From assembly GCF_000730625.1 (NCBI RefSeq), contig NZ_BBIT01000014.1, forward strand, positions 186,001-250,000: DNA of 64,000 bases, written 5' to 3'. Shown here one piece after another: positions 55,911-64,000 of this stretch. The stretch is from Pseudomonas oryzihabitans NBRC 102199 (GTDB taxonomy: Bacteria; Pseudomonadota; Gammaproteobacteria; Pseudomonadales; Pseudomonadaceae). A program made the translations under genes and the position numbers. Numbering within the stretch: the first letter of the stretch is position 1; each line of letters starts with the position of its first letter. Under the pieces are notes generated by a model. The model was not told the DNA's origin and ran no database searches. It saw only the letters and a list, made by a program, of their open reading frames with translations.

Positions 55911-58163
55911 ATGAGTGCACCCCTCGACCTGAGCCTGGATGGCGTCGAACGCCGTTCGCTGGCCGACTTCACCGAGCAGGCGTACCTGAACTACTCCATG
56001 TACGTCATCATGGACCGCGCCCTGCCGCACATCGGCGACGGCCTCAAGCCGGTCCAGCGCCGCATCGTCTATGCCATGAGCGAACTGGGCCTGGACGCCG
56101 ACGCCAAGCACAAGAAGTCCGCCCGTACCGTGGGCGACGTCCTCGGTAAATACCACCCCCACGGCGACTCGGCCTGCTACGAAGCCATGGTGCTCATGGC
56201 CCAGCCGTTTTCCTATCGCTATCCGCTGGTGGATGGCCAGGGCAACTGGGGCGCGCCGGACGATCCCAAGTCCTTTGCCGCCATGCGCTATACCGAGGCG
56301 CGGCTGTCGCGCTATTCCGAGGTGCTGCTCAGCGAACTGGGGCAGGGCACCGTGGACTGGGTACCCAACTTCGACGGCACCCTGAACGAGCCGGCGGTGC
56401 TGCCGGCACGCCTGCCCAATCTGCTGCTCAACGGCACCACCGGCATCGCCGTGGGCATGGCCACCGACATCCCGCCGCACAACCTGCGCGAGGTGGCCGC
56501 CGCCTGCGTGCGCCTGCTGGACGACCCCATCGCCGGGATTCCCGAGCTGCTCGAACACGTGCCCGGTCCGGACTTCCCCACCGAGGCCGAGATCGTCACG
56601 CCGCGGGCCGACCTGCGCAAGATCTACGAGACCGGTCGCGGCTCGGTGCGCATGCGCGCCGTCTACCGCCGCGAGGACGGCGACGTGGTCATCACCGCGC
56701 TGCCGCACCAGGTCTCCGGTTCCAAGGTGCTGGAGCAGATCGCCGCCCAGATGCAGGCCAAGAAGCTGCCCATGGTGGCCGACCTGCGCGACGAGTCGGA
56801 CCACGAGAATCCGACCCGCATCGTCATCGTGCCGCGCTCCAATCGCATCGATGCCGACGAGCTGATGCAGCACCTGTTCGCCACCACCGATCTGGAGTCC
56901 AGCTATCGGGTCAACCTCAACGTCATCGGTCTGGACGGCAAGCCCCAGGTCAAGGACCTCCGGCAGATCCTCCAGGAGTGGCTGATCTATCGCATCGGCA
57001 CCGTGCGCCGTCGCCTGCAGTTCCGCCTGGACAAGGTCAATCGCCGCCTGCACCTGCTGGATGGCCTGCTGGTCGCCTTCCTCAACCTGGACGAGGTGAT
57101 CCACATCATCCGCACAGAGGAGCATCCCAAGCAGGCGCTGATGGCCCGCTTCGAGCTCTCCGAGGAACAGGCCGACTACATCCTGGAAACCCGGCTGCGC
57201 CAACTGGCGCGGCTGGAAGAGATGAAGATCCGTGGCGAGCAGGCCGAGCTGCTCAAGGAGCAGAAGCGCCTGCAGACCCTGCTGGGCAGCGACAAGAAGC
57301 TGCGCAACCTGGTCCGCGACGAACTGATCAAGGACGCCGAGACCTATGGCGACGCGCGTCGCTCGCCCATCGTCGAGCGTGCCGAAGCCAAGGCCCTGTC
57401 CGAAACCGAGCTCATGCCCACCGAGCCGGTGACCGTGGTGCTGTCCGAGAAGGGCTGGGTGCGCCAGGCCAAGGGCCACGACGTCGATCCGACCGGGCTG
57501 TCCTACAAGGCCGGCGACGGCTTCAAGGCGGCGGCCCTGGGTCGCTCCAACCAGTTCGCCGTGTTCATCGATTCCACCGGGCGCAGCTATTCGGTGGCCG
57601 CCCATTCGCTGCCGTCGGCGCGTGGCCAGGGCGAGCCCCTGACCGGCCGCCTGACGCCGCCGCCGGGCGCCAGCTTCGAATGCCTGCTGCTGCCGGACGA
57701 CAGTGGTCTCTATGTCATGGCCTCGGACGCCGGCTACGGCTTCGTGGTCAAGGGTGAGGACCTGCAGGCCAAGAACAAGGCCGGCAAGGCGCTGATCAGC
57801 CTGCCCAACGGTGCCAAGGTGCTGCCGCCCAAGCCGGTGGCGTCCCTGGAGGACACCTCTCTCGCGGTGGTCACCAACGAGGGACGGTTGCTGGTGTTCG
57901 CCATCAGCGAACTGCCGCAACTGGCCAAGGGCAAGGGCAACAAGCTGATTTCCATCCCTGGCGAGCGGGTCGCCAAGCGCGAGGAATACGTGGTCGACCT
58001 GGCCGTGGTGCCGGCCGGCGCCTCCCTCACGCTGCAGGCCGGCAAACGGCCCTATACCCTCAAGGGCAGCGATCTGGAGCACTACCGGGCCGAGCGCGGT
58101 CGGCGCGGCAACAAGTTGCCGCGGGGCTTCCAGCGGGTGGACTCGCTGCAGGTGGAAGCTTGA
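55911..58163 (+). CDS. parC: DNA topoisomerase IV subunit A
   Basis: A 750-residue cleavage subunit. The quinolone-resistance region is wild type at the two main positions: Ser87 and Glu91 in GDSACYE. The catalytic tyrosine is Y127 in [11 protein letters not shown]. The C-terminal beta-propeller (about 495 on) binds DNA. It works with ParE and is separated from it by a REP pair. Confidence 0.98.
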   Translation: MSAPLDLSLDGVERRSLADFTEQAYLNYSMYVIMDRALPHIGDGLKPVQRRIVYAMSELGLDADAKHKKSARTVGDVLGKYHPHGDSACYEAMVLMAQPFSYRYPLVDGQGNWGAPDDPKSFAAMRYTEARLSRYSEVLLSELGQGTVDWVPNFDGTLNEPAVLPARLPNLLLNGTTGIAVGMATDIPPHNLREVAAACVRLLDDPIAGIPELLEHVPGPDFPTEAEIVTPRADLRKIYETGRGSVRMRAVYRREDGDVVITALPHQVSGSKVLEQIAAQMQAKKLPMVADLRDESDHENPTRIVIVPRSNRIDADELMQHLFATTDLESSYRVNLNVIGLDGKPQVKDLRQILQEWLIYRIGTVRRRLQFRLDKVNRRLHLLDGLLVAFLNLDEVIHIIRTEEHPKQALMARFELSEEQADYILETRLRQLARLEEMKIRGEQAELLKEQKRLQTLLGSDKKLRNLVRDELIKDAETYGDARRSPIVERAEAKALSETELMPTEPVTVVLSEKGWVRQAKGHDVDPTGLSYKAGDGFKAAALGRSNQFAVFIDSTGRSYSVAAHSLPSARGQGEPLTGRLTPPPGASFECLLLPDDSGLYVMASDAGYGFVVKGEDLQAKNKAGKALISLPNGAKVLPPKPVASLEDTSLAVVTNEGRLLVFAISELPQLAKGKGNKLISIPGERVAKREEYVVDLAVVPAGASLTLQAGKRPYTLKGSDLEHYRAERGRRGNKLPRGFQRVDSLQVEA

Positions 58164-58248
58164 GCCGCCCGCGGTCAGCCGCTAGCATAGCCCGGATTTT
58201 TTCGACCAGGACTCGCCGGGCCGTGGCGCCCGTCGAGAGAGAGCCTCG

Positions 58249-58956
58249 ATGAAACGGATGTGTCTCGCCAGGCTGGCGCTCGTTGGCCTGCTGGCCGGCC
58301 TGGGTGGCTGTGCCAGCCTCGGCCCCAGCCACTACTATCAGCTCGATGGCGGCAATGCGCGTACGCCCGCGAGCAGCGAGCGTGGTCTTGCCGTGTGGAT
58401 CGAAAACCTGCAGCTGGCCGACTACCTGCAGCGCGATGTCCTGCTGGAACGCCAGCCCGACGGCAGTCTCAAGACCACCCGCGATCACTGGGCCGGGCCG
58501 CTCGACGCCAACGTGCGCCAGTTGCTGCAGCGCCAGCTCGCCGGTCGCCTCAACAGCGGTCGGGTGGTGGTGGGTGAACAACCCGCCGGCTTCGATCCGC
58601 AGTACCGAGTGGAACTGGTGGTGACCCGCCTCGATGCCGGTGACCAGGCGCCTGCCGCCCTCAACGCCAGCTGGCAACTGCGCGACGGCCAGGGTCGTCT
58701 GCTGGACACCGAGGTGGTCCACCTGCAGGCTCGTCATGCAGGTGATCGCGCGGCCCAGGTGCGCGCCCAGAGCGAATTGCTGCAACAGCTGTCGGCGCGG
58801 CTGGCCACCGATCTCACCAAGGTCGCCCAGCGCGGCCGGCGTGACAGCGAAGTGGCGCGCAAGGAGCCGAAGAAACTCGTGGAAGAGGCCCAGGCCCGGC
58901 CGACGCTGCCGGCCGTGGTGCCCATCCGCACCGGCGCCGAGGTCTATCGCTTCTGA
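58249..58956 (+). CDS. PqiC/YmbA-like outer-membrane-linked lipoprotein (DUF330)
   Basis: A 235-residue lipoprotein: signal peptide with lipobox LAGLGGC, then the ABC-type transport auxiliary domain with HYYQLDGG and RGLAVWIENLQLADYLQRD. PqiC is the outer-membrane partner of the PqiAB lipid conduit; here no pqiA or pqiB is adjacent, so partners must be elsewhere or it acts differently. It follows parC by 85 bases. Confidence 0.82.
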   Translation: MKRMCLARLALVGLLAGLGGCASLGPSHYYQLDGGNARTPASSERGLAVWIENLQLADYLQRDVLLERQPDGSLKTTRDHWAGPLDANVRQLLQRQLAGRLNSGRVVVGEQPAGFDPQYRVELVVTRLDAGDQAPAALNASWQLRDGQGRLLDTEVVHLQARHAGDRAAQVRAQSELLQQLSARLATDLTKVAQRGRRDSEVARKEPKKLVEEAQARPTLPAVVPIRTGAEVYRF

Positions 58957-59044
58957 TCCGCAAGGCTCCCGCGCGTCGCCGCGCGGGAGCCTTCGGCGGC
59001 GCGCGACGCTCTATCCAGCAGGACCCTCAAGCCCTGGAGGTTTC

Positions 59045-59635
59045 ATGACGCTGCCCCTGTTTCCGCTCAACACCACCCTGTTTCCCGGCTGCCGCCTCGA
59101 CCTGCAGCTGTTCGAAGCCCGCTACCTGGACATGCTCGGCCGCTGCCTCAAGCAGGGCAGCAGCTTTGGCGTGGTGACCATCCTCGAAGGCCGCGAGACC
59201 GGTGCCGCGCCGAATCGCCTGGGCGCCTACGGCTGCGAGGCGCTGATCCGCGACTGGCAGCAGCAGAGCAATGGCCTGCTGGGTATCCGCATCGAAGGCG
59301 GACGGCGCTTTCGCCTGCTGAGCCAGGAAGAGCAACCCGACCACCTGGTGGTGGGGGAGGTGGAGTGGCTTCCGGAGACCGAGCCCCAGCCGCTGCGCGA
59401 TGGCGACGCCGATCTCATGGCGCTGCTGGTGGCCCTGGCCCAGCACCCCATGGTCGCCAGCCTGGACATGGGGGGCGAAGTCGCCGACCGCCAGGCCCTG
59501 GGTTGCCAGCTGGCCTATCTGCTGCCGTTCGAGGCGCACCTCAAGCTCGAATGGCTGGGCCTGAGCGACCAGGGTCAGCGCCTGGCCGACATCGAGCGCC
59601 ATCTGGTGGATTTGCAAGGTGATTTCCAGGCCTAA
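59045..59635 (+). CDS. Lon N-terminal-domain protein
   Basis: A 196-residue protein that consists only of the Lon substrate-binding domain (TLPLFPLNTTLFPGCRLDLQ, LFEARYLDML, RFRLL), with no AAA+ or protease part. Such solo domains are common in Pseudomonas; substrate adaptation or a metabolic role is suspected but not proven. The ATG at 59045 fits the domain start. Confidence 0.85.
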   Translation: MTLPLFPLNTTLFPGCRLDLQLFEARYLDMLGRCLKQGSSFGVVTILEGRETGAAPNRLGAYGCEALIRDWQQQSNGLLGIRIEGGRRFRLLSQEEQPDHLVVGEVEWLPETEPQPLRDGDADLMALLVALAQHPMVASLDMGGEVADRQALGCQLAYLLPFEAHLKLEWLGLSDQGQRLADIERHLVDLQGDFQA

Positions 59636-59835
59636 GAGCCTGTTCATAATCTGCTGCGCGTCGGCCAAACCGCGTTGAAAACACCCTGGATCGCCAGCCC
59701 CGCCTGGGCGGCCCCGTCGCAATGCTCATTTACCCTATGTAAACCCGGGCGCGGGTCCGATCCGCTTCCTCAGGCGTTTTTGCGGGGCCGCCTAGGCCTT
59801 GTTTGGCTCTAGCTCGCAAGATTCTGAACAGGCTC
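59636..59835. repeat. 200-bp palindromic element, copy 1 (family P)
   Basis: Begins one base after the Lon-N stop. Terminal inverted repeats of 17 bases, GAGCCTGTTCATAATCT and AGATTCTGAACAGGCTC, differ at one position. The interior holds CTGCTGCGCGTCGGC, GCGTTGAAAAC and AATGCTCATTTAC...GTAAAC, shared with copies at 61550 and 62986. No protein is credible inside. Confidence 0.8.
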
Positions 59836-59850
59836 CGGGCCAAACGCCGG

Positions 59851-59881
59851 GCAAAAGAAAGCCCGCCGGGCAGGGCGGGCT
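59851..59881 (-). terminator. Intrinsic terminator for the PfpI-like gene
   Basis: On the minus strand, AGCCCGCC-CTGCCC-GGCGGGCT is followed by TTCTTTTG. It lies 86 bases beyond the PfpI stop in its reading direction. Confidence 0.75.
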
Positions 59882-59911
59882 AAAAGTGCTTTGGGGGCAC
59901 TGGATAAGACC

Positions 59912-59956
59912 CTGGCACTTTGCCATAAGTTCAGTCTTATGAGATCAAAGTGCCAG
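59912..59956. repeat. Nested double hairpin after the PfpI-like gene
   Basis: CTGGCACTTTG (59912-59922) pairs with CAAAGTGCCAG (59946-59956). Inside, CATAAG (59924-59929) pairs with CTTATG (59936-59941). It starts 10 bases after the PfpI stop and comes before the T-rich terminator, so it may be a processing or stability structure. Confidence 0.5.
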
Positions 59957-59966
59957 TCTCGATGGC

Positions 59967-60506
59967 TCAGCCTGCCAGCAGCTTGATGAACTCGCGATTG
60001 AAGGCCGGGATGTCGTCCGGCTTGCGGCTGCTCACCAGTTGGCCATCGACGATGACCTCCTGGTCCTGCCAGGTGGCGCCGGCATTCTTGAGGTCGTCGG
60101 TCAGCGACGGCCAACTGGTCATGGTCTTGCCCTGCACCAGGCCGGCGGAGATCAGCAGCCAGGCACCGTGGCAGATGACGGCAACCGGCTTGCCGGCGTC
60201 GGCGATCTGCTTGGTCAGCTGCTGGGCCTGTTCGTCGATGCGGATGGTGTCGGCGTTGACCACGCCGCCGGGCAGCAGCACGGCGTCATAGTCACCGGCA
60301 TTGGCCGCGGCGAAGGTGAGGTCCACCGGAAAGCTGTCGGCCGGCTCGGTGCCGTCCCAGCCGCGCACTTCGCCGCTCTCGGCGGAGATGATGTGGGTCT
60401 GGGCGCCGGCCTGCTCCAGCGCCTGCTTGGGGCCGGTGAGTTCGGCCTGCTCGAAGCCGTCGGTGACCAGGATGGCGATTTTCTTGCCGTTCAGGGATGT
60501 AGCCAT
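59967..60506 (-). CDS. DJ-1/PfpI family protein (YhbO-like stress protein)
   Basis: A 179-residue DJ-1/PfpI fold protein. The catalytic Cys112 lies in AVICHGAWLL, the supporting Glu in LVTDGFEQAELTGP. Known YhbO/YajL relatives act as deglycase or chaperone-like stress protectors; the precise activity is debated. The start at MATSLNGKK was chosen over an upstream in-frame ATG at 60530 because GAGGT lies 10 bases upstream. Confidence 0.87.
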   Translation of the reverse strand: MATSLNGKKIAILVTDGFEQAELTGPKQALEQAGAQTHIISAESGEVRGWDGTEPADSFPVDLTFAAANAGDYDAVLLPGGVVNADTIRIDEQAQQLTKQIADAGKPVAVICHGAWLLISAGLVQGKTMTSWPSLTDDLKNAGATWQDQEVIVDGQLVSSRKPDDIPAFNREFIKLLAG

Positions 60507-60663
60507 GGTTGCGCATACCTCTATGGACATTCGGTCGGGCTAGCCTTTTGCCAGCGCTCTCTAGTCCGTCCCGCTTTGCCTCCCCGAAGTTCCTTCGTCG
60601 CGCCCGATGGCATCGCCGGGCGGTGCGCAGTAAATTTGCGACATCCATCGCAGAGTAGTCCCC

Positions 60664-61551
60664 ATGTCCCAAGCGTCCCCTCAGCTGACCGAGGAGCAGA
60701 TCCGTCAGGCCCTGCAAGGCATCAGCATTCCCCCGCAGCCGCAGATCATGGTGGATCTGCAACTCGAACAGCTCATGCCCAGCCCCGATCTCAAGGTCAT
60801 CTCGCGCCTGATCGGCCAGGACCCGGGGCTCTCGGGTGCCCTGCTCAAGCTGGTGAACTCGCCGTATTTCGGCCTCAGCAATCGCATCACCTCGATCCAG
60901 CGGGCGGTCAATCTGCTGGGCAGCCAGTCGGTCATCAACCTGATCAACGCCCAGTCGATCAAGGGCGAGCTCACCGACGAGACCATCGTCATCCTCAACC
61001 GCTTCTGGGACACCGCCCAGGACGTGGCCGAGACCTGCCTGAGCCTGGCCAAGAAGACCGGCTATCCGACCCCGGACGAGGCCTACGCCCTGGGTCTGTT
61101 CCACAACTGCGGCATCCCGCTGATGCTCAAGCGCTTCCCCAACTACATGGCGGTGCTGGAAGAGGCCTATGCCAGCGTCAACGAGCAGGTACGGGTGGTG
61201 GATGTGGAGAATCGCATCTTCAGCACCAACCACGCCGTGGTGGGCTATTTCATCTCCCGCTCCTGGCGCCTGCCGGAGCACGTCGGCCAGGCCATCGCCA
61301 ACCACCACAACGCCCAGTCGGTCTTTGACGAGGAGTCGACCACCGACATCCAGATCAAGAATCTGCTGGCCCTGCTGAAGATGGCCGAACACATCTGCGG
61401 CTGCTATCGCGCCCTCGGTGGCCAGGACGAGGATCACGAGTGGCAGGCCATCGCCCCGCGGGTGCTGGATCACGTCGGCCTGTCCGAGTACGACTTCGAG
61501 TCGCTCAAGGAGACCATCCTTGAAATGGGCAGCGGTCGGATCAATTACTAG
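60664..61551 (+). CDS. HDOD domain protein
   Basis: A 295-residue protein made almost entirely of an HDOD domain (metal-ligand-poor HD relative): IPPQPQIMVDLQLEQLMPSP, LIGQDPGLSGALLKLVNSPYF and ITSIQRAVNLLGSQSVINL. HDOD proteins bind partners in signalling and do not usually hydrolyse phosphodiesters. No GGDEF, EAL or receiver domain is attached. Its stop is overlapped by a palindromic element. Confidence 0.87.
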   Translation: MSQASPQLTEEQIRQALQGISIPPQPQIMVDLQLEQLMPSPDLKVISRLIGQDPGLSGALLKLVNSPYFGLSNRITSIQRAVNLLGSQSVINLINAQSIKGELTDETIVILNRFWDTAQDVAETCLSLAKKTGYPTPDEAYALGLFHNCGIPLMLKRFPNYMAVLEEAYASVNEQVRVVDVENRIFSTNHAVVGYFISRSWRLPEHVGQAIANHHNAQSVFDEESTTDIQIKNLLALLKMAEHICGCYRALGGQDEDHEWQAIAPRVLDHVGLSEYDFESLKETILEMGSGRINY

Positions 61552-61778
61552 ATTTGGTTAAAAGGGCCTGCGCTCGGCCATGCGGCGTTGAAAACCAGCT
61601 GGTTCGCCAGCCCGGTCGGAATGCTCATTTACGCTTTGTAAACTCGTGCGCGAGCCCGGTCCGCTTCCTCGCTGTTTTGATTCGCTGGCGCTCACCCTTC
61701 GGGCCAGCCTTCGGCTGTTACTCCCGTTGGTCGTTGCGCCTTGCCTGACCTTCGCTCGGCGCCTTTTAAGCCAAATCT
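61550..61778. repeat. Palindromic element, copy 2 (family P, divergent)
   Basis: Starts on the stop codon of the HDOD gene. Ends are AGATTTGGTTAAAAGG and CCTTTTAAGCCAAATCT. The interior shares GCGTTGAAAAC, AATGCTCATTTAC...GTAAACTC, and GGTCCGCTTCCTC with the other copies, but its ends and right half differ. It ends 24 bases before mutM. Confidence 0.75.
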
Positions 61779-61801
61779 CTGAAATAAGCCCCTGGATCCT
61801 C

Positions 61802-62614
61802 ATGCCCGAATTACCTGAAGTCGAAACCACCCGCCGGGGCATCGCGCCCCATGTCGTCGGTCAGCGCGTGCGCCGGGTCATCGTCCGCGATGGCCGGCTG
61901 CGCTGGCCGGTGCCCGAGGACCTGGATGTACGCCTTTCCGGGCAGCGCATCGAGGCCGTCGAGCGGCGGGCCAAGTACCTGCTGATCCGCGCCGAGAGCG
62001 GCACCCTGATCGGCCACCTGGGCATGTCCGGCAGCCTGCGCCTGGTGCCGGCCGACCAGCCGCCGGCCAAGCACGAGCACGTCGACATCGAGCTGGAATC
62101 CGGGTTGTCGCTGCGCTACACCGATCCCCGGCGTTTCGGCGCGCTGCTCTGGACCCAGGATCCCCATGCCCATGTGCTGCTCAGCAAGCTGGGCCCCGAG
62201 CCCCTGACCGAGGCCTTCGACGGCGGTCGGCTGTACGAGCTGTCGCGCGGACGCAGCATGGCGGTCAAGCCCTTCATCATGGACAACGCCGTGGTGGTGG
62301 GGGTGGGCAACATCTACGCCGCCGAGGCACTGTTCGCCGCCGGTATCGATCCCCGCCGCGCCGCCGGGAGCGTTTCCCGGGCGCGCTACGAGCGCCTGGC
62401 CGAAGAGATCAAGAAGGTGCTGGAGCGCTCCATCGAGAGTGGCGGCACCACCCTGCGCGATTTCATCGGCGGAGACGGGGCGCCGGGCTATTTCAAGCAG
62501 GAATTGTTCGTCTACGGTCGCAAGGGCGAATTCTGCAAGGTCTGCGGGACGGGATTGCAGGAGATCCGCCTCGGCCAGCGCGCCAGCGTCTATTGCCGCA
62601 AGTGCCAGCGATGA
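61802..62614 (+). CDS. mutM: Formamidopyrimidine-DNA glycosylase
   Basis: A 270-residue bifunctional glycosylase/AP-lyase that removes 8-oxoG. N-terminal [13 protein letters not shown] supplies the catalytic Pro2 and Glu3, Lys58 is in RRAKYLL, and the C-terminal zinc finger has CKVCG and CRKCQR. The ATG at 61802 is fixed by the required N-terminal Pro. Its stop overlaps the cytochrome gene by 4 bases. Confidence 0.97.
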   Translation: MPELPEVETTRRGIAPHVVGQRVRRVIVRDGRLRWPVPEDLDVRLSGQRIEAVERRAKYLLIRAESGTLIGHLGMSGSLRLVPADQPPAKHEHVDIELESGLSLRYTDPRRFGALLWTQDPHAHVLLSKLGPEPLTEAFDGGRLYELSRGRSMAVKPFIMDNAVVVGVGNIYAAEALFAAGIDPRRAAGSVSRARYERLAEEIKKVLERSIESGGTTLRDFIGGDGAPGYFKQELFVYGRKGEFCKVCGTGLQEIRLGQRASVYCRKCQR

Positions 62615-62985
62615 AGACCCTGGCCGCGGTGGTCCTGCTGACGCTGCTGGGCGGGGAGGCGGCCTGGGCGGATGCCGACAACGGCCGCAACCTCTTCCTG
62701 CGCCGCTGCCACAACTGCCATTCGGTGGGGCCGGGCGCCCAGTCCGGCTTTGGCCCCCAGCTCAATGACCTCTTCGGTCGTCAGGCCGGGAGTCTGGCTG
62801 GCTACAACTACTCTGAGGCCATGCGCAATGCCGGCTTCGCCTGGGATCGCGAGGCCCTGGCGGCCTTTCTGCGCGATCCCGAACAGAAGGTGCCGGGGAC
62901 CAAGATGAGATTCTGGGGCATCGGCGATGTCGAGGATCTGGGCGACATCGCCGACTACCTGCAGACCCAGCACAGCATTCCTTAG
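62611..62985 (+). CDS. Periplasmic class I cytochrome c
   Basis: A 124-residue monohaem cytochrome c. Signal peptide 1-20 (cleavage after AWA), haem site CHNCH at 33-37, and a distal Met in the C-terminal part (TKMRFWGI). Layout matches small electron-transfer cytochromes similar to eukaryote-like cytochrome c. The ATG overlaps the mutM stop (ATGA), so expression is coupled. Confidence 0.9.
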   Translation: MKTLAAVVLLTLLGGEAAWADADNGRNLFLRRCHNCHSVGPGAQSGFGPQLNDLFGRQAGSLAGYNYSEAMRNAGFAWDREALAAFLRDPEQKVPGTKMRFWGIGDVEDLGDIADYLQTQHSIP

Positions 62986-63153
62986 AACCTGTTCACGATC
63001 TCGCGAGCTAGAGATAAACAAGGCCTGGGCGGCCCCACGAAAACGGCTGAGGAAGCGGACCGGGCTCGCGCTCGAGTTTACGAGTGGTAAATGAGCATTC
63101 CGAAGCCGTTTTCAACGCCGTTTAGCCGACGCGCAGCAGATCGTGAACAGGTT
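62986..63153. repeat. 168-bp palindromic element, copy 3 (family P, inverted)
   Basis: Fills the whole gap between the cytochrome stop and the convergent DHA2 stop. Perfect 16-base terminal inverted repeats AACCTGTTCACGATCT and AGATCGTGAACAGGTT. Read on the minus strand it matches copy 1: CTGCTGCGCGTCGGC, GCGTTGAAAAC, AATGCTCATTTAC, CTCTAGCTCGC. It likely also terminates both genes. Confidence 0.85.
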
Positions 63154-63154
63154 C

Positions 63155-64000
63155 CTAGTGGTCGCCGCCTCCGGCGCCCGGCTTGGCCGCAAAGGGCGGC
63201 TTGGCCAGCCAGATGATCAGGAACAGCCCCATGAAGATCCAGCCGAGCAGGGTGAAGTAGTCCACCGTGGAGAGCATGTACGCCTGGCCTTCCACCACCT
63301 TGTCCAGCTGGGCATAGGCCTGCTGCGACGGTCCGCCGAGGGTGTCCAGGTAGTGCTGGGTGGCCGGGCTGTAGGGGGTCACGTCCTCGGTCAGCTGGGC
63401 ATGGTGGTGGATGGCGCGCCGCTGCCACAGCCAGGTGGTCAGGGAGGAGGCGAAGCTGCCACCCAGGACCCGCAGGAAGGTCGCCAGACCGCCGCCGTCC
63501 GCCAGTTCCGAGGGTTTGAGGCTGGACAGCAGGATGCTGGTGGTGGGCATGAAGAACAGCGCCACGCCCAGGCCCATGAAGGTCTGCACCTCGGCGATGT
63601 GGCGATAGTCCACTTCGTTGTTGAAGGTGGCTCTCATGAAGCAGGAGGCGCCGATCACCAGGAAGGAGCCACCGGCCAGCAGGCGCAGATCGGTCTTGTG
63701 CGCGAACTTGCCCACCAGCGGAGAAAGGATCACCGGTAGGATGCCGATGGGCGCCGCGGCGAGGCCCGCCCATACCGGGGTGTAGCCGAGTTGCGTCTGC
63801 AACCACTGGGGCAGCAGCAGGTTGATGCCGAAGAAGCCCGAATAGCCCAGTACCAGCGCCAGGGTGCCGCAGCTGAAGTTGCGATAGCGGAACAGCCGCA
63901 GATTGACGATGGGGTGCTTGTCGGTCAGTTCCCAGATCACCAGGGCGGTCAGGGCCACGGCGGAAAAGGCGGCGCCCAGGCAGATCAGGTTGGATTCGAA
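63155..64000 (-). CDS. DHA2-family (EmrB/QacA) efflux MFS protein, C-terminal part
   Basis: Open to the right edge: at least 281 residues of the second half of a 14-helix exporter. Reading continues through 64000 without a stop. LFRYRNFSCGTLALVLGYSGFFGINLLLPQWLQ-like helices (here from residues about 35-70) and MGLGVALFFMPTTSILLSSL are typical of EmrB C-terminal halves. It probably works with an EmrA adaptor outside the window. The gene ends directly against repeat copy 3. Confidence 0.85.
   Translation of the reverse strand, partial: FESNLICLGAAFSAVALTALVIWELTDKHPIVNLRLFRYRNFSCGTLALVLGYSGFFGINLLLPQWLQTQLGYTPVWAGLAAAPIGILPVILSPLVGKFAHKTDLRLLAGGSFLVIGASCFMRATFNNEVDYRHIAEVQTFMGLGVALFFMPTTSILLSSLKPSELADGGGLATFLRVLGGSFASSLTTWLWQRRAIHHHAQLTEDVTPYSPATQHYLDTLGGPSQQAYAQLDKVVEGQAYMLSTVDYFTLLGWIFMGLFLIIWLAKPPFAAKPGAGGGDH

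Noticed and set aside
55884-58082. A 732-codon minus-strand frame opposite parC
   Set aside because: Antisense shadow of a confident topoisomerase gene, composed of repetitive low-complexity residues.
59541-61748. Short open frames inside the palindromic elements (for example 59541-59729 and 61554-61748)
   Set aside because: They lie within repeat sequence, lack ribosome sites and are not similar between copies at the protein level.

Overview
This is a high-GC, densely coding stretch of a gammaproteobacterial chromosome, almost certainly Pseudomonas. The evidence is the gene order (ffh-rpsP-rimM-trmD-rplS, xerD-dsbC-hom-thrC-recJ, prfB-lysS, nudF-yqiB-cpdA-yqiA-parE-parC), the protein sequences, and Pseudomonas-type REP pairs built on GTAGGAGCGGCCCATGGCCG. 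A P. oryzihabitans/psychrotolerans-like species is my guess; the sequence alone does not prove it. I see no tRNA, rRNA, CRISPR array, transposase, phage gene or integron. Base composition looks even, so I see no genomic island.

Layout. 1-7.1 kb: the end of an osmoprotectant ABC transporter operon, an L,D-transpeptidase, two Nudix hydrolases, a DUF1289 protein, purT, an MHS-family transporter and a CcsA-like membrane protein. 7.2-18.7 kb: the translation and secretion block (a 28-residue membrane protein, ffh, rpsP-rimM-trmD-rplS), then thioesterase-xerD, dsbC, hom-thrC and yaeQ-recJ. 18.7-25.7 kb: an accessory block (old yellow enzyme, NTF2-like secreted protein, DUF533 protein, LysR regulator, GMC oxidoreductase, large MHS transporter). 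25.8-35.5 kb: prfB with its programmed frameshift, lysS, a ZntB-like channel, cbpA-cbpM, an AIM24-like protein, an uncharacterised protein, an aldo/keto reductase-FAD oxidoreductase pair and an EmrE-type exporter. 35.5-43.4 kb: a LysR gene, an MFS gene, then a pentonate utilisation cluster (MFS transporter, LysR regulator, and XylX-like and XylD-like dehydratases). 43.5-50 kb: waaA, a TolC-type channel, and a TPP riboswitch controlling thiC and cytX. 50-64 kb: a DUF3298-like lipoprotein, nudF-yqiB-cpdA-yqiA-parE-parC, a PqiC-like lipoprotein, a Lon-N domain protein, a DJ-1/PfpI protein, an HDOD protein, mutM, a cytochrome c, and the C-terminal part of a DHA2 exporter that runs off the window.

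Most of the window is ordinary core genome. The most informative non-coding signals are: (i) two matching LysR-type operators (CGATAA/TTATCG halves), each about 64 bp upstream of the predicted start of the two divisions of the pentonate cluster; (ii) a leader hairpin over the cbpA ribosome binding site with a mutually exclusive alternative fold; (iii) a family of 170-230 bp palindromic elements that sit directly on stop codons, three copies in 3.5 kb, plus an unrelated large palindrome directly after xerD; (iv) a 137-bp tandem array made from small dispersed palindromes; and (v) a REP half-site that appears to supply the ribosome binding site and start of the yqiA-like gene. I found no strong candidate for a wholly new multi-gene system.
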